Source: Carettochelys insculpta
Taxonomy: Eukaryota > Chordata > Testudines > Carettochelyidae
Reading direction: 5' to 3'
NCBI RefSeq assembly: GCF_033958435.1
Contig: NC_134161.1
Coordinates: forward strand, 15,066,001 to 15,130,000
Length of the DNA: 64,000 nucleotides
Part shown: positions 10,795-22,328 of the stretch, piece after piece
Position numbering within the stretch: the stretch's first letter is position 1
Layout of the letters: each line of letters opens with the position of its first letter
Notes under the pieces: generated by a model
Database searches by the model: none
What the model saw: only the letters and a program-made list of their open reading frames with translations
What the model was told of the DNA's origin: nothing
Position numbers and translations under genes: made by a program

Positions 10795-11481
10795 GGGTGC
10801 GTCCACACTAGCCGGCTACTTCGAAGTAGCCAGCTTAACGTCGAAATAGCACGCGTCGCATCTACACGCGCCGTGTGCTATTTCAGTGTTGAAATTGATG
10901 TTAGGCAGTGAGACGTTGAAATTGCTATTCCCATCCTAAGATGGGAATAGTGCCCTACTTCAACGTTCAACGTCGAAGTAGGGCGTGTGTAGACGATTTG
11001 CGTCTTGCTACTTCGAAATAGCGGGGTCCTCCATGGCAGCCATCAGCTGAGGGATTCAGAGACGTTCTGTCCAGCCCCTGCGGGGCTCTACGGTCACCAT
11101 GTGCAGCAGCCCTTAGCCCAGGACTTCTGGCTGCTGCTGCTGCAGCTGGGGGTCTGTGCTGCATGCACAGGGTCTGCAACCAGTTGTCGGCTCCATGGAT
11201 CTTGTGCTGTGCAGGGCAAGTGTTTCGGGGGGGGCCCTTTAAGGGAGCGGCTTGGGGCTTTGCTGGCCCCTTATTTCGACAGGGAGTGCTTGTGTGGGTG
11301 GACACTCCGCATTTCCTTCTGGGGCAGCTCCTTTCAATGTTCCCCGTCACTACTTTGACATTGAACATCCATGACACCAGCCCTGGAGGATGTGTAGACG
11401 ATACACGTCAAAGTAGCCTATTTCGATGTCCTAACTTTGAAATAGGCTACTTCGACGTAGTGTGCTAGTGTAGATGTAGCC
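10795..11481. mobile_element. family A DNA transposon, full length
   Basis: The 687-bp element starts GGGTGCGTCCACACTAGCC and ends GCTAGTGTAGATGTAGCC, and is flanked by CAG on both sides (10792-10794 and 11482-11484), a perfect 3-bp target duplication. It is rich in the words TTCGAAGTAG, TCGAAATAG and ACGTCGAAGTAGGG and keeps many CpGs. A shared central block runs from CAGCCCCTGCGGGGCTCTA to CCCTTTAAGGGAGCGGC. There is no transposase; the frames of about 100-136 codons are not conserved between copies. Confidence 0.88.
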
Positions 11482-11484
11482 CAG

Positions 11485-12249
11485 GTGGGCAAAACCCTAA
11501 TAGCTAGTATGTCTTGTGGAAGATGCTCCTCCAGTCTGTGTTCCCACCACGTTCCTGGGCACCTCTAGCAGTGCCTTGGGTAGGAAAGTAACCCCAGGAA
11601 CCCACTGTTGCAACTTCAGCTGTCTGTGATGCAATGTGCAGGTGGAAACAGAACAAAGGAGCCAGCAGTGTGCGACTAATGAGGTCTCCACAAGCCACCA
11701 ACCAGGTTTTCACAGACCACAACATACTGCTGCAGGGAACATTTTTATACAGGTTCCCAGTCAGTCTCAACCACCACTCCTCTGTAAGCCGGACCATCCT
11801 CATCTCCTACCTCAGCAATAACACCTGCTCTGAAAATTCTATTGGTGCAGACAGGAACTGATTGCATTGAATTGGTGATTGATGATCCTAAGGGGAGAAG
11901 GGAGAAAAAAAATGCAAGAAACAGCCACCCTGTATATTGGACTTCATTAAGTGAGAGTCAGAGTTGCTTTCTCACAGCTGTGGCTCCATTGAAAGGCTGA
12001 GTCCCTTTCCCAGGAACCCCGGGCCTTAATCGTGGAGAACAGTGCAAGTTGCCTTTGGTGGGGAAGGATACATTTTCCATCTCTATGCAGCGAAAAAAAA
12101 ATCCCCCTCTTGCCACCAGGCCATTTGTCTCGCACTTGCAGGAGCGATGCATCCTGCTTTGTAGCCATGTTGTCATTGCCCTCTCACCAACCCGCTATTA
12201 TTTTTCCCGCAAAGAGCAAGATTGAGCTCTCCAGCATGACTGGCTGAAG
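11485..12249. other. unique intergenic DNA
   Basis: No gene or repeat recognised. Confidence 0.4.
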
Positions 12250-13250
12250 ACCCCCTATCACCAGATTCATAGCCATTTGCCTGCAATTTGCCCAAGGGAA
12301 GGTTATTAATAGCAACTTAGGGTCTGATAGATGGCTGTGTTGCTGACGTTTTGCTCTCTGTCAAGATTCCTGCATATGCATCATTTAAATGCATGTGGGC
12401 AGACATATATCACACAAACGCCAAAAAAAAATCATATTTATTGCAGCTGGGAAATTGGAGCTCATCTTTGTACACGCACATAGTTATAGAGCTTTAATAA
12501 TCAATTATTACATTGACATTCTGCACTTGCCTTATTCATTCTAAACAGGATATGCATTCAGGAGCCTTCGTGTCAGAAGGTTTTAATTCCATCCTCTAAT
12601 TATTGTTCTATTTCTGCGTCATCTCCCAATAAGCTGTTAACTCATGGGCCGAGCCTTGCAAATGAACTGTGGTGTGGAGTTCTGTGGTTGTGGGTTAGTA
12701 GAAATATGCATTGATCTGTATTTCTGGTCTTTATTCCTTCCCCCATCCTCCTGGCGACTCCCTTTGAGTAAATTATAATTCAGTTCATAATGGCAAATGC
12801 ATCAGAGTACACTTGGAATAATGGAGCAGTAATTACTTAAGAAATGATGGATTGAGGAACATTTTGTAGTGTAAGTAATCTGAGTATTGCAGTCGTGACC
12901 ACTCTGAAAATGACCACAGTCTTCTGCTTATTCCTTTTGCTCTTTTAACCTTCTCTGGTTGCTAGCGTAAGTTCCATAGATCTCGCATGTGCACACTCTT
13001 GTGCTTTCTATTCACACATTGCTAAAGGCACCAGTCTTGTTACTCGGAAAACACTGCACCAGGTCAGCTTATATTGCCCTTATATTAATAAGAGAACCAT
13101 TTACAGTGCATTAACAGAGCTATTTATTGGAGAGATTTTTTTACCAGGCAGCTAATGGGCCCCTTTGCCAGCATGTGTAGTGCAAGATACTCTAATCACA
13201 ACTGAGTTAAGAAGGTCCATCTCTGTTAGCCTAGAGTCTGCCTCATTAGC
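12250..13250. promoter_or_regulatory. candidate conserved non-coding DNA (AT-rich)
   Basis: This kilobase holds no recognisable transposon although the rest of the window is crowded with them. It is dense in homeodomain/POU-like words: ATGCATCATTTAAATGCAT around 12378-12395, TAATAATCAATTATTA at 12495-12510 (six-base arms TAATAA/TTATTA), CTAATTATTG near 12596, and AAATTATAATTCA near 12770. Frames are closed. This is inference from composition and lack of repeats only; no alignment was possible. Confidence 0.3.
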
Positions 13251-13593
13251 CCTGCATGGAAGCCATTTAGTATATGCTATTCTGGTTCTCTTTCCTTCCT
13301 ATTCTGTGACAGTGTAAAACCATTTCAGTGGTGGACAGAAGATATATTTTCTTTTAATCCAAGTACTCAGCTAGTGCTAGAGCCCAGAGACAAGTTTACT
13401 TCAATGTATTGAATTTTCCTGTGCTCAAGAATAGGACTGTTGAATGTACAAGTATTGTTAAATGTGACCACACACACAGAGCGATACCACAGTACTTGAG
13501 AAGGGAGAGAATCAAATCCAGGAGCTCATGCACCAAAAAACACAGCCCTTCATCTCTAGCAGATATATAGGTTTTTCCTTGAATGCTGAATAG
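13251..13593. other. unique intergenic DNA
   Basis: Nothing recognised. Confidence 0.35.
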
Positions 13594-13752
13594 TAACAGA
13601 GAGGGAGCCGTGCTAGTCTATATACTATCAAAACAAAAAGCAGTCAAGTAGCACTTTAAAGACTAGCAAAGTAATTTATTAGGTGAGCTTTCGTGAGACA
13701 GACCTGTCTGTCAGACAGTCTGAAGAAGTGGTCTGTCTCACGAAAACTTACA
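13594..13752 (-). repeat. family C dispersed repeat, diverged
   Basis: GGGAGCCGTGCTAGTCTATA, AGTAGCACTTTAAAGACTAG and TTATTAGGTGAGCTTTCGTG are the reverse complement of family C order. The central hairpin differs here: GTGAGACAGACC pairs with GGTCTGTCTCAC, in place of the GTGGG...CCCAC stem of other copies. Confidence 0.7.
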
Positions 13753-14298
13753 GAAGAGATATTTGGAAAAATATGTATAAATTAGCACATTTGCGGAGCA
13801 GTTCCTGAGATGACTTTCTACTGGGAGGGGAGAGGGGTGTTCACAGTATATTTGGATACCATGTTAATATTTGCTTGATTTCTGCATTTTTGGTGCTTAT
13901 TTTTGCTTATGCGAGGGCTGGGCAGTTTCTAGGTATGGGTGCAGTTTTGCCTGTGGGTTCAGAGAGCTGAAGACCTTGACCGTGTAAGCACCAATGAATT
14001 GGAACTATTTAATAAACAGTCTTTTCAGAAGGCAAGAGTCATTGTCAAAAAAGCATAACAACTACACTTATTAGGGCATTGATGGCCTCAGGCCATTGCT
14101 AATGATCTTCAGGGGAAAATGATTGGAAGGTTTTAAGGAAAAAATCACACAAATTGAATATTCATGGAAAATTTTCAAAGGGGACTAAAAAAATTAGTGT
14201 AATTTCAAATGGGAAGTTCTCATTGCATTTTGATTTTCAGGGATTTTGCCCAGCTCTGCATGTGGGAAGCATGTTCTTCAAAGAATGCAAGACCTCCA
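13753..14298. other. unique intergenic DNA
   Basis: No gene or repeat recognised. Confidence 0.35.
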
Positions 14299-14594
14299 GG
14301 CTAGGGCTACACTGCAGCCCGAGCTCAAAAACTTGTATGCAATTTGCATTGTACAAATTGTGTAAGTTATTTTGAGGCATCTTATTCCAATCTGGTGCAG
14401 GCTACACTGCATCTGGAGTTTGAAATAAGTGCTTATTTCAAACTTCCCACGAACCCTTGTATGACGAGGGTTACCTGGAATGAACCACTGCGCTCAAAGT
14501 AACCCTGCTGTGTCAAGCTCAGTGTCTGGCTGTGGGGCTTCTATTTCAGAATACAAATGTATCACAAAATAGCAAGTGTAGTGTAGCCTTAGCC
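14299..14594. mobile_element. family E DNA transposon
   Basis: The left end GGCTAGGGCTACACTGCAGC and the right end TGTAGTGTAGCCTTAGCC are inverted (GGCTAGGGCTACACT against GGCTAAGGCTACACT). The interior carries AGTTTGAAATAAGTGCTTAT and AAATAGCAAGTG as in other E copies. The flanks CCA and ACA agree at two of three bases. Confidence 0.75.
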
Positions 14595-15150
14595 ACACTC
14601 TACAGGACTGAAAAGTCATCATCTCATCACTATCCACCAAAACTAAATCCACACAACCTTTTTCCAGTATACTCAAGTTATTTGCACATACCAAAGTCAG
14701 CCTCATGAGTTTGGGCCCCTCCTAGTTTATAGGGACTATAACGTATCTATAATGACCCTACGAACTTCCATAGTTAGAGTCCAACACTGGTCAGAGGTAA
14801 TAATTGTGTGAGTAAAAATAAAATAGTTCACATTGCCAAACGTAACTAAGAACTTACGGGCAAATGAGCAGTTGGCAGATAACATGTAAACTGGCTGCTA
14901 TTTCTGCTCATTTGATGCAGTATCTGGAAGGTTTTCAAATAGAAAATGGGATTTTTTCATTTGTTTTTTAGTCTGCTTGTGGAAGAGACATCAATAAACC
15001 CATCAATCAAACTGGGCAGTAGAAAAATGGGGAGTATAATTAAAAATGGAATATTCTGAAAAAAAATCAATGTTCTCATAGGCATTTTTGTTTTTAAACC
15101 AGACTTTTGAATTTACAGTATTGAGTACCTTAAGATTGAGTCATTATGAT
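14595..15150. other. unique intergenic DNA
   Basis: AT-rich, no gene or repeat recognised. Confidence 0.35.
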
Positions 15151-15290
15151 TTGCCTTGCTGTAGCATCCAGGACTTGCAGGCCTGTACCAGCACCCCCAT
15201 AATGCTAGGGGCTGTACAAATGCGGAGCAAAATGATAGTGCTTCCCCCAAACCATTCATTTGATCAGAGCAATGTAAGATTGCCTGTTGG
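15151..15290 (-). repeat. old SINE tail
   Basis: GCACCCCCATAATGCTAGGG followed by GCTGTACAAATGCGGAGC matches the tail that precedes the MIR-like body in the copy at 36700-37185 (GTGCCAGGAGCTGTACG). It is therefore read as a minus-strand tail of the same old SINE. Confidence 0.5.
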
Positions 15291-16965
15291 CAGACAGGCC
15301 AAGTTATAGGCCCCTCCACCTCATCTTGTACTGGCCCCTTAAAAGGTGGAATGAAACAAGTCCCTTTGCATACACCACAGTGGGACATCTTTGACAAAGC
15401 AGCAGCCACTGTCACAGAGAAGTTCGCCCCTGGGGAAAGCTGTTGAACAGGGCTGGGGCTTTTGCAGAGATATTATTCCCCAGAGACAGCTAGTGTTATG
15501 ACAGGAATTTTCAGTCTAAAAGAAAAAAAATACCTGGGGGATTAATCGACCAACATCCTCCATTATGAGTCTGTTAGGGTTAGGCAGTACATGTCCTTTC
15601 CTCATCCAAAGCAAGGCCATGGAAAATTAAAGCGCTTCCTGTGGTGTACACAAATGTACTTCTCTTAATTGACAGAGCATCATGCCTTTTGTTCGTGAAT
15701 GTGACAACTCCTGGGGCTCTTTTCCACTCAGAACCAGATAACAGAAATAATACAGCCAATTTATCAAGAAGCAGGCACTTTAGGGAGTGAAAGGGATAAA
15801 ACCACTTGTAAAGCCAGCTCTTCAGACTACCACAATGTCTTAGCTCCTTTTGATGTTTGAAGTCTCATTGTGTGTCCTCACACTTAGCCAATGTGTAAGA
15901 TTAAGATGATGCAGCTGTAACCTTAAAGTCAATCATTTTATTATTTAATCAGGTTATAATTTAGTTGGGAGACTGTACAGAATAGTGGTGCTGGGGGGGC
16001 AAGTTCGTGCTTTGTCACAATAGCCCCCAAAGCTCCAATCCTGATCACATAAGCAACAAAAGCAGAAGCAGCCATTGCTGTACTCAAGCCACCCACTTTT
16101 CCCTTCCTAACCCAATGCAGTCAGCCACTCCCGGCATCTGTAAGAAATTGATTGCATTTCTGTCCCAGTTACTCCTGTAGAACAAGTGGCTGTGGTCTTT
16201 TCTAAGGTCGTAGTTGTGGGAAGGTTGTAGCTCAAACTCTGCTGATAAACCATTTGGATAAAACTAATATGTGATCATCTAATAAAAACACTGTTTGCTA
16301 ATATGTTCAAGGAACTACAGTGAATGTAACTTGTAGACTGTACAATGGATGTTTAGTATGCCAGGCTAAACTTGACTTTTAACAGGCTACACTGAGTGGC
16401 CTAGCTAAACTATATCAGATTTGTTTTCGGGATGGCCAGCTGTAGGTTTGAGTCCTCTTTGTGGTCAAAGCTCTCTATGCCTTGATTTAACCCAAGGGGC
16501 AACCTCTGGCACTCAGCCCCCCAAACTCTGTTGAACGGAAAGTTATGGGCACAGGCAGTTGACCAGCTAACAGGATCATTAAACAGTTGATATAGAACAT
16601 CACACAGTGAACGGCAACCCTGGTGTGTCTCAAAGACTTTGAGAGCCAATCTTCTTTGTCCAACAGCTGTGGGGGGTGGGGAAAGAATACCCTGCAAGTT
16701 CCCTGAAGACTGAAGAGGTGGAGTTGGTTCACCCATCATTCACGGTAGACTTACTGTATCTACAGCAATTCTAATGAGAATAGCCTCCTGAGCCTGAAGG
16801 GAATTCACTGCCCGCCTCCTAGAGCTGCCCTGGCTCCTCTCAGGTGACCAGAACTAAAAGGAGGAAAATCATCCTGTCTTGGCAGTCACCCAATAACGAG
16901 TAGGACATCTTCATGTCAACCTCCTATTTGTGAGTCTGTTGATGGCTGACCAGCCTGATTCTGGA
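15291..16965. other. unique intergenic DNA
   Basis: I see no gene, repeat or structured element. The minus-strand frames at 16410-16739 overlap each other and have no recognisable domain. Confidence 0.4.
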
Positions 16966-16969
16966 GTTG

Positions 16970-17400
16970 CAGGTCATATCACAGAAGGGGCAGGTGTTGG
17001 TAGATTTTGGAGGGGGCACAGAGGAATTTTTGCTGCTCTTCTTCTCCGCCTCTCCTCACATGCAGGCAGTGGGACCTCTCAAATTGCACCACCCCTTCAC
17101 GGATTAGTGCTCTCCACTGGGGAAGGTCCTGATCCAGGTTCTCCCAAGTGTCAACACTGATGCTGAACTTTTTCATGTGTACCTTCAGTGCATTTTTGGA
17201 TCACTTCTTGGGCCTCCAACGCACCTCTATCCTTCTTCCAGCTTGGGAAACAGAATCTGTTTTGGGAGGCACTGATCAGACATCTGAACCACTTGACCAG
17301 TCCAAGGAAGTTGTTGATGAATGAACCGTCTTGTACACATAGGAATGAATGATTAGGTGGCTGTATACAAATCTCAGAGTAAGACACAGTCCTTTTTCCT
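16970..17400 (-). pseudogene. relic of a non-CR1 LINE, C-terminal region
   Basis: Read on the minus strand in one frame this gives LPWTGQVVQMSDQCLPKQI, like the segment WTGHVVRM...LPKQ found after the reverse transcriptase in a group of LINEs. After a frame change near 17195 it gives MKKFSISVDTWENLDQDLPQ followed by WRALIREGVVQFERSH, like the C-terminal KxFxI..DTWE..AxDR..WR block of the same proteins. Nothing similar occurs in the CR1 copies here. It is broken by at least one frameshift and has no 3' tail I can define. The LINE clade is not determined. Confidence 0.6.
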
Positions 17401-18160
17401 CAGTCCCTTTTCCTCACAGAACCACAACATTCAAGTCACCCCCATTGCAGCTGTGTTGTCCTTACCGTATCTTAACAGGTTTGCAGACAAAGGAGAGACT
17501 GTCAGCTTAGTAAGGATAGCAATGCAAATAAATAAAAGCCTGGCTTTGTGTGCGCATAAATCTCTTATGAGGGCTTTAATTTGTAGAGGCCAAAGTTGTC
17601 TGTTTTGTGAATGCAGCTTGAATAGTCCAGCTGCAAAACTCTTCTCTGAAATGCACGTGAGCTAGAGCAAAACCCACCTGTTTGCAAACAAGAAGACTCA
17701 AGTATCATCACCAGTGGAAAGACTCGTGATGGAGAAAGAGGTGAACCAAATTCTAGCCTATGCTCTGGCTTTAGAACCAGCCCTTGGCCTGCGGTGGAGT
17801 ACAATATGCCCCAGCCTTGGAGCAGGTCCAACAGGTAGAGTCACAGCTCTCCCTGTCTTCCAAGGGACAGAAATTTACTAGGTGCCCATAGCAGCAGCAT
17901 TTGACAACACCCTTGCCTTCATGCTGGCCAGAGAGAAGACAGAAGGAAGGTGAAGCCAAAGCTGATCTCTTCAGCTACCCTTCTCCTTACACTGGGGATG
18001 ATGGAAGAGAGCAAGTAGTCCTGTTTACTCTTTCACCCCCCACCCCGCACATGCTCCCGGTGGTGGCCTGCCTCAGGGTGGAAGGGCTCCCTTGCTGGGT
18101 GTGTGCCCAGCTTCTACTCCAGCTCCCTGACACCACCTACCTGTTTGCTCATTTCTGCTC
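17401..18160. other. unique intergenic DNA
   Basis: Nothing recognised. Confidence 0.35.
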
Positions 18161-18162
18161 CA

Positions 18163-18302
18163 GAATCTGAAGAAGTGGGTCTTACCCACAAAAGTTCATT
18201 ACCTAATAAATAAAATGGTTAGTCTTTAAGGTGCTACAGGACTGCTTGTTTATACGGGGTGTTGGTGAGGCTATAGACTAACATGGCTACCCCTCTGAGA
18301 CT
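18163..18302 (+). repeat. family C dispersed repeat
   Basis: GAAGAAGTGGGTCTTACCCA, TGGTTAGTCTTTAAGGTGCT and TAGACTAACATGGCTACCCC are in family order. The stem GTGGGT/ACCCAC is intact. Confidence 0.8.
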
Positions 18303-18519
18303 ATTTAACTCAGGAAGGATTATTCCGGATTTACACTGGTGTAAGTGAGAGCAGAATCTGACCTCCACTTGCTGAATCGAGGGGTGGCACAAAACCAGAT
18401 TCTTCATAAAAATTCAGAGGGTGAAGAGGACAAAAGTGGCCTCAGGGATCCATAGGTCTGATCATGCTCCTGCAGCTGCCTCAGCTTTTAGGTAGCTTGA
18501 AAATAACAGCCTCAGTCTT

Positions 18520-19830
18520 CACAGAATTATGGACTCCTAGGGCTGGAAGGGACCTCAGGAGGTCATCAAGCCCAGCCCCCTGCCTAAAGCAGGACCAACC
18601 CCAACTAAATCATCCCAGCCAGGGCTTTGTCAAGCCAGGACATAAATACCGGTAGGGATGGAGATGCCACCACCTCTCTAGGTAGCACATTCCAGTGCTT
18701 CACCACCCTTCTGGTGAAATAGTTTTTCCTAATAGCCAACCTACACCTCCCCCTGTCTTATTTGAGACCATGGCTCCTTGTTCTGCCATTGCTCACTACC
18801 GACAACTGCCCCTCTCCATCCTCCTTAGAGCCCCCTTCAGGAAGTTGTAGGCTGCTACGAAATCACACCTCGCTCTTTTCTTCTGCAAACTAAATATGCC
18901 GAAAGCCCTCAGCCTCTCCTCATAGGTCATGTGTGCCAGCTGCCTAATCATTTCCGTTGCTCTCCACTAGACCCTTGCCAATGCATCCATCTTTTTCATA
19001 TACTGGATGCAATACTCCAGATGTGGCCTCACAAGTGCCGAAGGGAGGGCAACAACAACTTCTCTAGATCTATTGGAAATGTTCCTCCTAATGCACGACA
19101 ACAGCACGCTCTTGACTCATATCCAGCCTCTCACCCACTGTACTCCCCAGGTCCTTTTCTGCTTCACTGCGACTTAGCCAGTCCATAACAGTGCTTGGAA
19201 TTCTTCCATTCCAAGTGCAGGACTCTGTGCTTGCCCTTGTTGAACCTCATCAGATTTCTTTGGGCCCCATCCTCCAATTTATCTAGGTCACTATGGACCC
19301 TATCCCTAGCCCCTAATGTATCTACCTCTCCCCTTAGCTTAGTGGCATCTGCAAATTTGCTGCGGGTGCAATCCATTCCCTCATCCAAATCATTAATAAA
19401 GATGCTGAACAATACCAGCCCTAACACTGATTGTTGGGGCACTCCACTAGAAACTGACTGTCAACCAGACAGAGCTGTTGGTCACTATCCAGTCCATACT
19501 TCCTTAACTTGCAGGCAAGAATATTGTGGGATACTATATCAAAAGCTTTGCTAAAGTCAAGGCATATCACATTCATTGAATTCCCCTTGTCCTCAGAGCC
19601 AATTACCTCATCATACAAGCTAATCAGATTGGTCATACATGACTTGCCCTTGGTGAAAATCCATGTTGACTACTCCTGATCACTTTCCCCTCTTCCAAGT
19701 GCTTCGAAATGGATTCCTTGAGGATCCCCTCCATGATTTTCATGATTTTTCTGGGGACTGAGGAAAGGCTGACTGGTCTATAGTTCCCTGGATTGTCCCT
19801 TTCCTTTTTAAATATGGGCACTATATTTGC
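18520..19830 (-). mobile_element. CR1 LINE, 5'-truncated, 1.3 kb
   Basis: The 3' end on the minus strand is at 18520 (ACAGAATTATGGACTCCTAG, GGAAGGGACCTCAGGAGG). Upstream on that strand come the thumb region and then reverse transcriptase motifs up to about 19825, where the element is cut off next to a T/G run. This is the only CR1 copy here that keeps the catalytic part of the reverse transcriptase. Confidence 0.92.
19164..19830 (-). pseudogene. CR1 reverse transcriptase, broken
   Basis: The reading moves across three frames. From the N-side: ANIVPIFKKERDNPGNYRPV and HGFSPR (RT motifs 1-2), then ICLDFSKAFDIVSHNIL (motif A, keeping the Asp), then QQSVLGLVLFSIFINDL (motif B region) and SKFADATKL. 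The last should be the catalytic FADD box of CR1 enzymes; the second Asp is Ala here, so the active site is lost as well as the frame. In the family this domain copies the CR1 RNA at the nick. The copy is dead. Confidence 0.88.
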
Positions 19831-19857
19831 TTTTTTTTTGGGGGGGGGGGCGGGGGG
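19831..19857. repeat. T9-G11-C-G6 run
   Basis: A homopolymer tract lies at the truncated 5' side of the CR1. It may mark a junction or an assembly weak point. The G runs could form a quadruplex. Confidence 0.8.
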
Positions 19858-20736
19858 TTGGAGGAGCGGTGGGGAACACACATTATATTTGCCTTTTGTT
19901 GTATATTTGCGGCCTAGACTTGGCTATGTTTTTGATGCTTAGATTCTATGGTGCTGGATGTTACAGAAACAACTCTTAGGGATTAAAAACCAGTAAAAGA
20001 AAGGTATTTTAATGAATGTTTTAAAATCCTCTACACAAGAATTCAGTCTATTTTCTGACTCCCAGCTGCAGCTCCAGCCCAGAATTCCTTCCGATCCTCT
20101 AGTCACCATGCAAAGACACTCATAACTGGGAACTCAGGGCAGAAAACATGCCAATGTGTGAGGAATTTCTTTAACTGCATGCACCGGAACTACATTTTGA
20201 GCCAGACTAATTTTCACTGTGCTGTGTCAGCACTCAGGACTATATAGAAAAAAAGCCATCTCTGATGTCTTTAAACATCAGCAGAACCATAATGGGAAAC
20301 AAATTGTGTGCGACCGCAAGGCGCTGGAGTGATCTCACTTGGCATTTGTGCTCTCAAGTGAGCTGGATTTTGATTTGGAATTTGGTAAATAACAGCAGAG
20401 TCATCCTTCAAAGTGTTGCACGTCTTTTTGGTGGCAGGCGCGATTGACAGCTGTCAGAGAAACTTCCAATCTGCCACTGCCTTTCACAGCAAACATGACA
20501 TGCTGGATGTAAAAGGCATAGGAAGCAGTTTTGTTCTATGCATATTTCCAGGAGGAGAATTAACTTGATCAGTTTGTGAGTATGTTAAGCTTAACCTCTT
20601 TGCAGGGAGGAAAAATGGAGAGAAAGGAGGGTGTACTATAGACAACAAACCTGCACTGCAGAGGAATGGGCTGGGAAGGACTGAACAGGCATCTCCAATG
20701 ACCAGTTTCATTTCAGGACAGATACTATAGTACTGA
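19858..20736. other. unique DNA with possible conserved segment
   Basis: No repeat recognised. The part at about 20220-20500 keeps CpGs outside any transposon (GTGCGACCGCAAGGCGC, GGCAGGCGCGATTGACAG) and has ACCATAATGGGAAACAAATT, which looks like non-coding DNA under constraint. This is a guess from composition. Confidence 0.3.
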
Positions 20737-21193
20737 GGCTTGATCTACATGAGGCAATTAAGTCATTTGCAGATACACAATTCTAGTTATGGCAGTTGTG
20801 TAGCTAGAATCGACTGATCTGCAGTTGACTTACCTGGCCGTCTTCACAGAGGAAGGTCGATGGGAGAAACTCTCCTGTCGACCTCCCTTACTCCTCATGA
20901 TATCAAAGAGGACAGGGGTCAACTGCTGACCCCAGATAGTCTGATTTCACGCATCTGTGAAATCAAACTCCAGATGATCGGCCCTGACTGCGTCAATCTT
21001 CCATGTGTTCAGGCATACCCTTAGTCTTTCCTCATCTAGGTTGTGCTGAGGAAAGACTAAGGGTACGCCTGAACACATGGAAGATTGACGCAGTCAGGGC
21101 CAATCATCTGGAGTTTGATTTCACAGATGCGTGAAATCAGACTATCTGGGGTCAGCAGTTGACCCCTGTCGTCCTCGATATCGTGAGGTGTAA
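20737..21193. mobile_element. family B DNA transposon with inverted duplication
   Basis: The element runs from GGCTTGATCTACATGAGGC to about 21020 (CAGGCATACCC), with internal blocks GTAGCTAGAATCGACTGATC, GACTTACCTGGCCGTC and GTCGATGGGAGAAACTCTCC shared with 58046-58334 and 59407-59701. Its right half, 20888-21034, is repeated in inverse at 21047-21193 across a 12-base spacer. The arms are both 147 bp with about 7 mismatches. The duplicated part includes 14 bases (21021-21034) beyond the transposon end. Confidence 0.85.
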
Positions 21194-21549
21194 TGGGGGC
21201 CTGGGAACAGCCATTGTTCACAGCCTGTAGTGGAGCAGAGCTGTTGGGAGCCAGTGGAATTTTATATTAAATTCTAGGGTTGCTGTTGCCAGCCTGCAGA
21301 CCGATCAAGTCTGCAAGAAGGAACTATACACACCCATGGCCCTAGAGCGACCGCACTGCTTTTACATTCAACATCAGCAGAGGGAGTAACAAGGGTAGAG
21401 TCTCCAATGGAGTTTGTTAGGACGTCTACAGATGGAGGTTTTACCATCAGAACTTCCATATGCTTCTTATCCAGTGCAGCTCATCCTCAGCTGGCTAGTT
21501 GTGGTCTCACCCTGTCACTCATAGACGTCTGGTTCTGTCACCCTGACTC
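21194..21549. other. unique intergenic DNA
   Basis: Nothing recognised. Confidence 0.35.
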
Positions 21550-21870
21550 CTGCTGGGCCTGATCCAGCACTCACTGAAGACTATCTTTCCATGGAATTCA
21601 ATGGACTTTGGATCACACCCAGTTGATCTTCCTCTGTCACAGGCTCCATTGAGCCTGATGCAGAGTCGTGATGTCAGTGGAAAGGTTCCCACTGATTTCA
21701 GAGGGAATTCCAGTGCAGTAAGCAGGGTGATAGAATGTCCCCACTGGTTCCTTAGGGCTCGATCCCTTGCAGCTCTGAGCACCACTCCATTTCCATTGAA
21801 GTAAATGGGAGCCAGGGATGCTCAGCACTTTATAGGATTGAACCCTGAGCCATGAATCCAACAATGCATG
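21550..21870. repeat. old repeat with partly palindromic words
   Basis: GGAATTCAATGGACTTTGGA, GGTTCCCACTGATTTCAGAG and TTCCATTGAAGTAAATGGGA resemble an ancient amniote repeat with the pair CCATTGACTTCAATGGG. I recall such sequence as common in reptile genomes but cannot name the family. Confidence 0.4.
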
Positions 21871-22325
21871 GAGCTCTGATCACCTGCTGGTTTTGAGGGG
21901 CTCAGTTCTGCAGCCCTAATGCACAGCAAGGAGCAATAAGAACCATGGTATATCCTGGGCAAGTTCTTCAAGTGAGCTCAGCTTGCTGATCCTGCACCAC
22001 TGACGCACACCACACCACCCATGGCCCTGGACAGAACAGACACGGGCAGTGCTACACATGACCGCTGGAATGTTTCCTCTCTCTTTTTTCATCCAGGAGA
22101 GTAGTGCATTGTGTTATGTGCATCAGAGTATGTGCAGATGGGCACCATCACTAGCAAAAATAATACTAAAAGAAAAATAGTAATAATATATATTTTAAAA
22201 ACGTTACCATAGGGATAATGACTCCAGCCAGGAGAGAAGAGGCGTTTTAGAACTCACTACTCAGAGAATTACACATAAGCGCAAGAGAAATAAAAATCAC
22301 CACACGCACAGACCAGTCAAAACAC
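21871..22325. other. unique intergenic DNA
   Basis: No gene or repeat recognised. Confidence 0.35.
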
Positions 22326-22328
22326 TTA

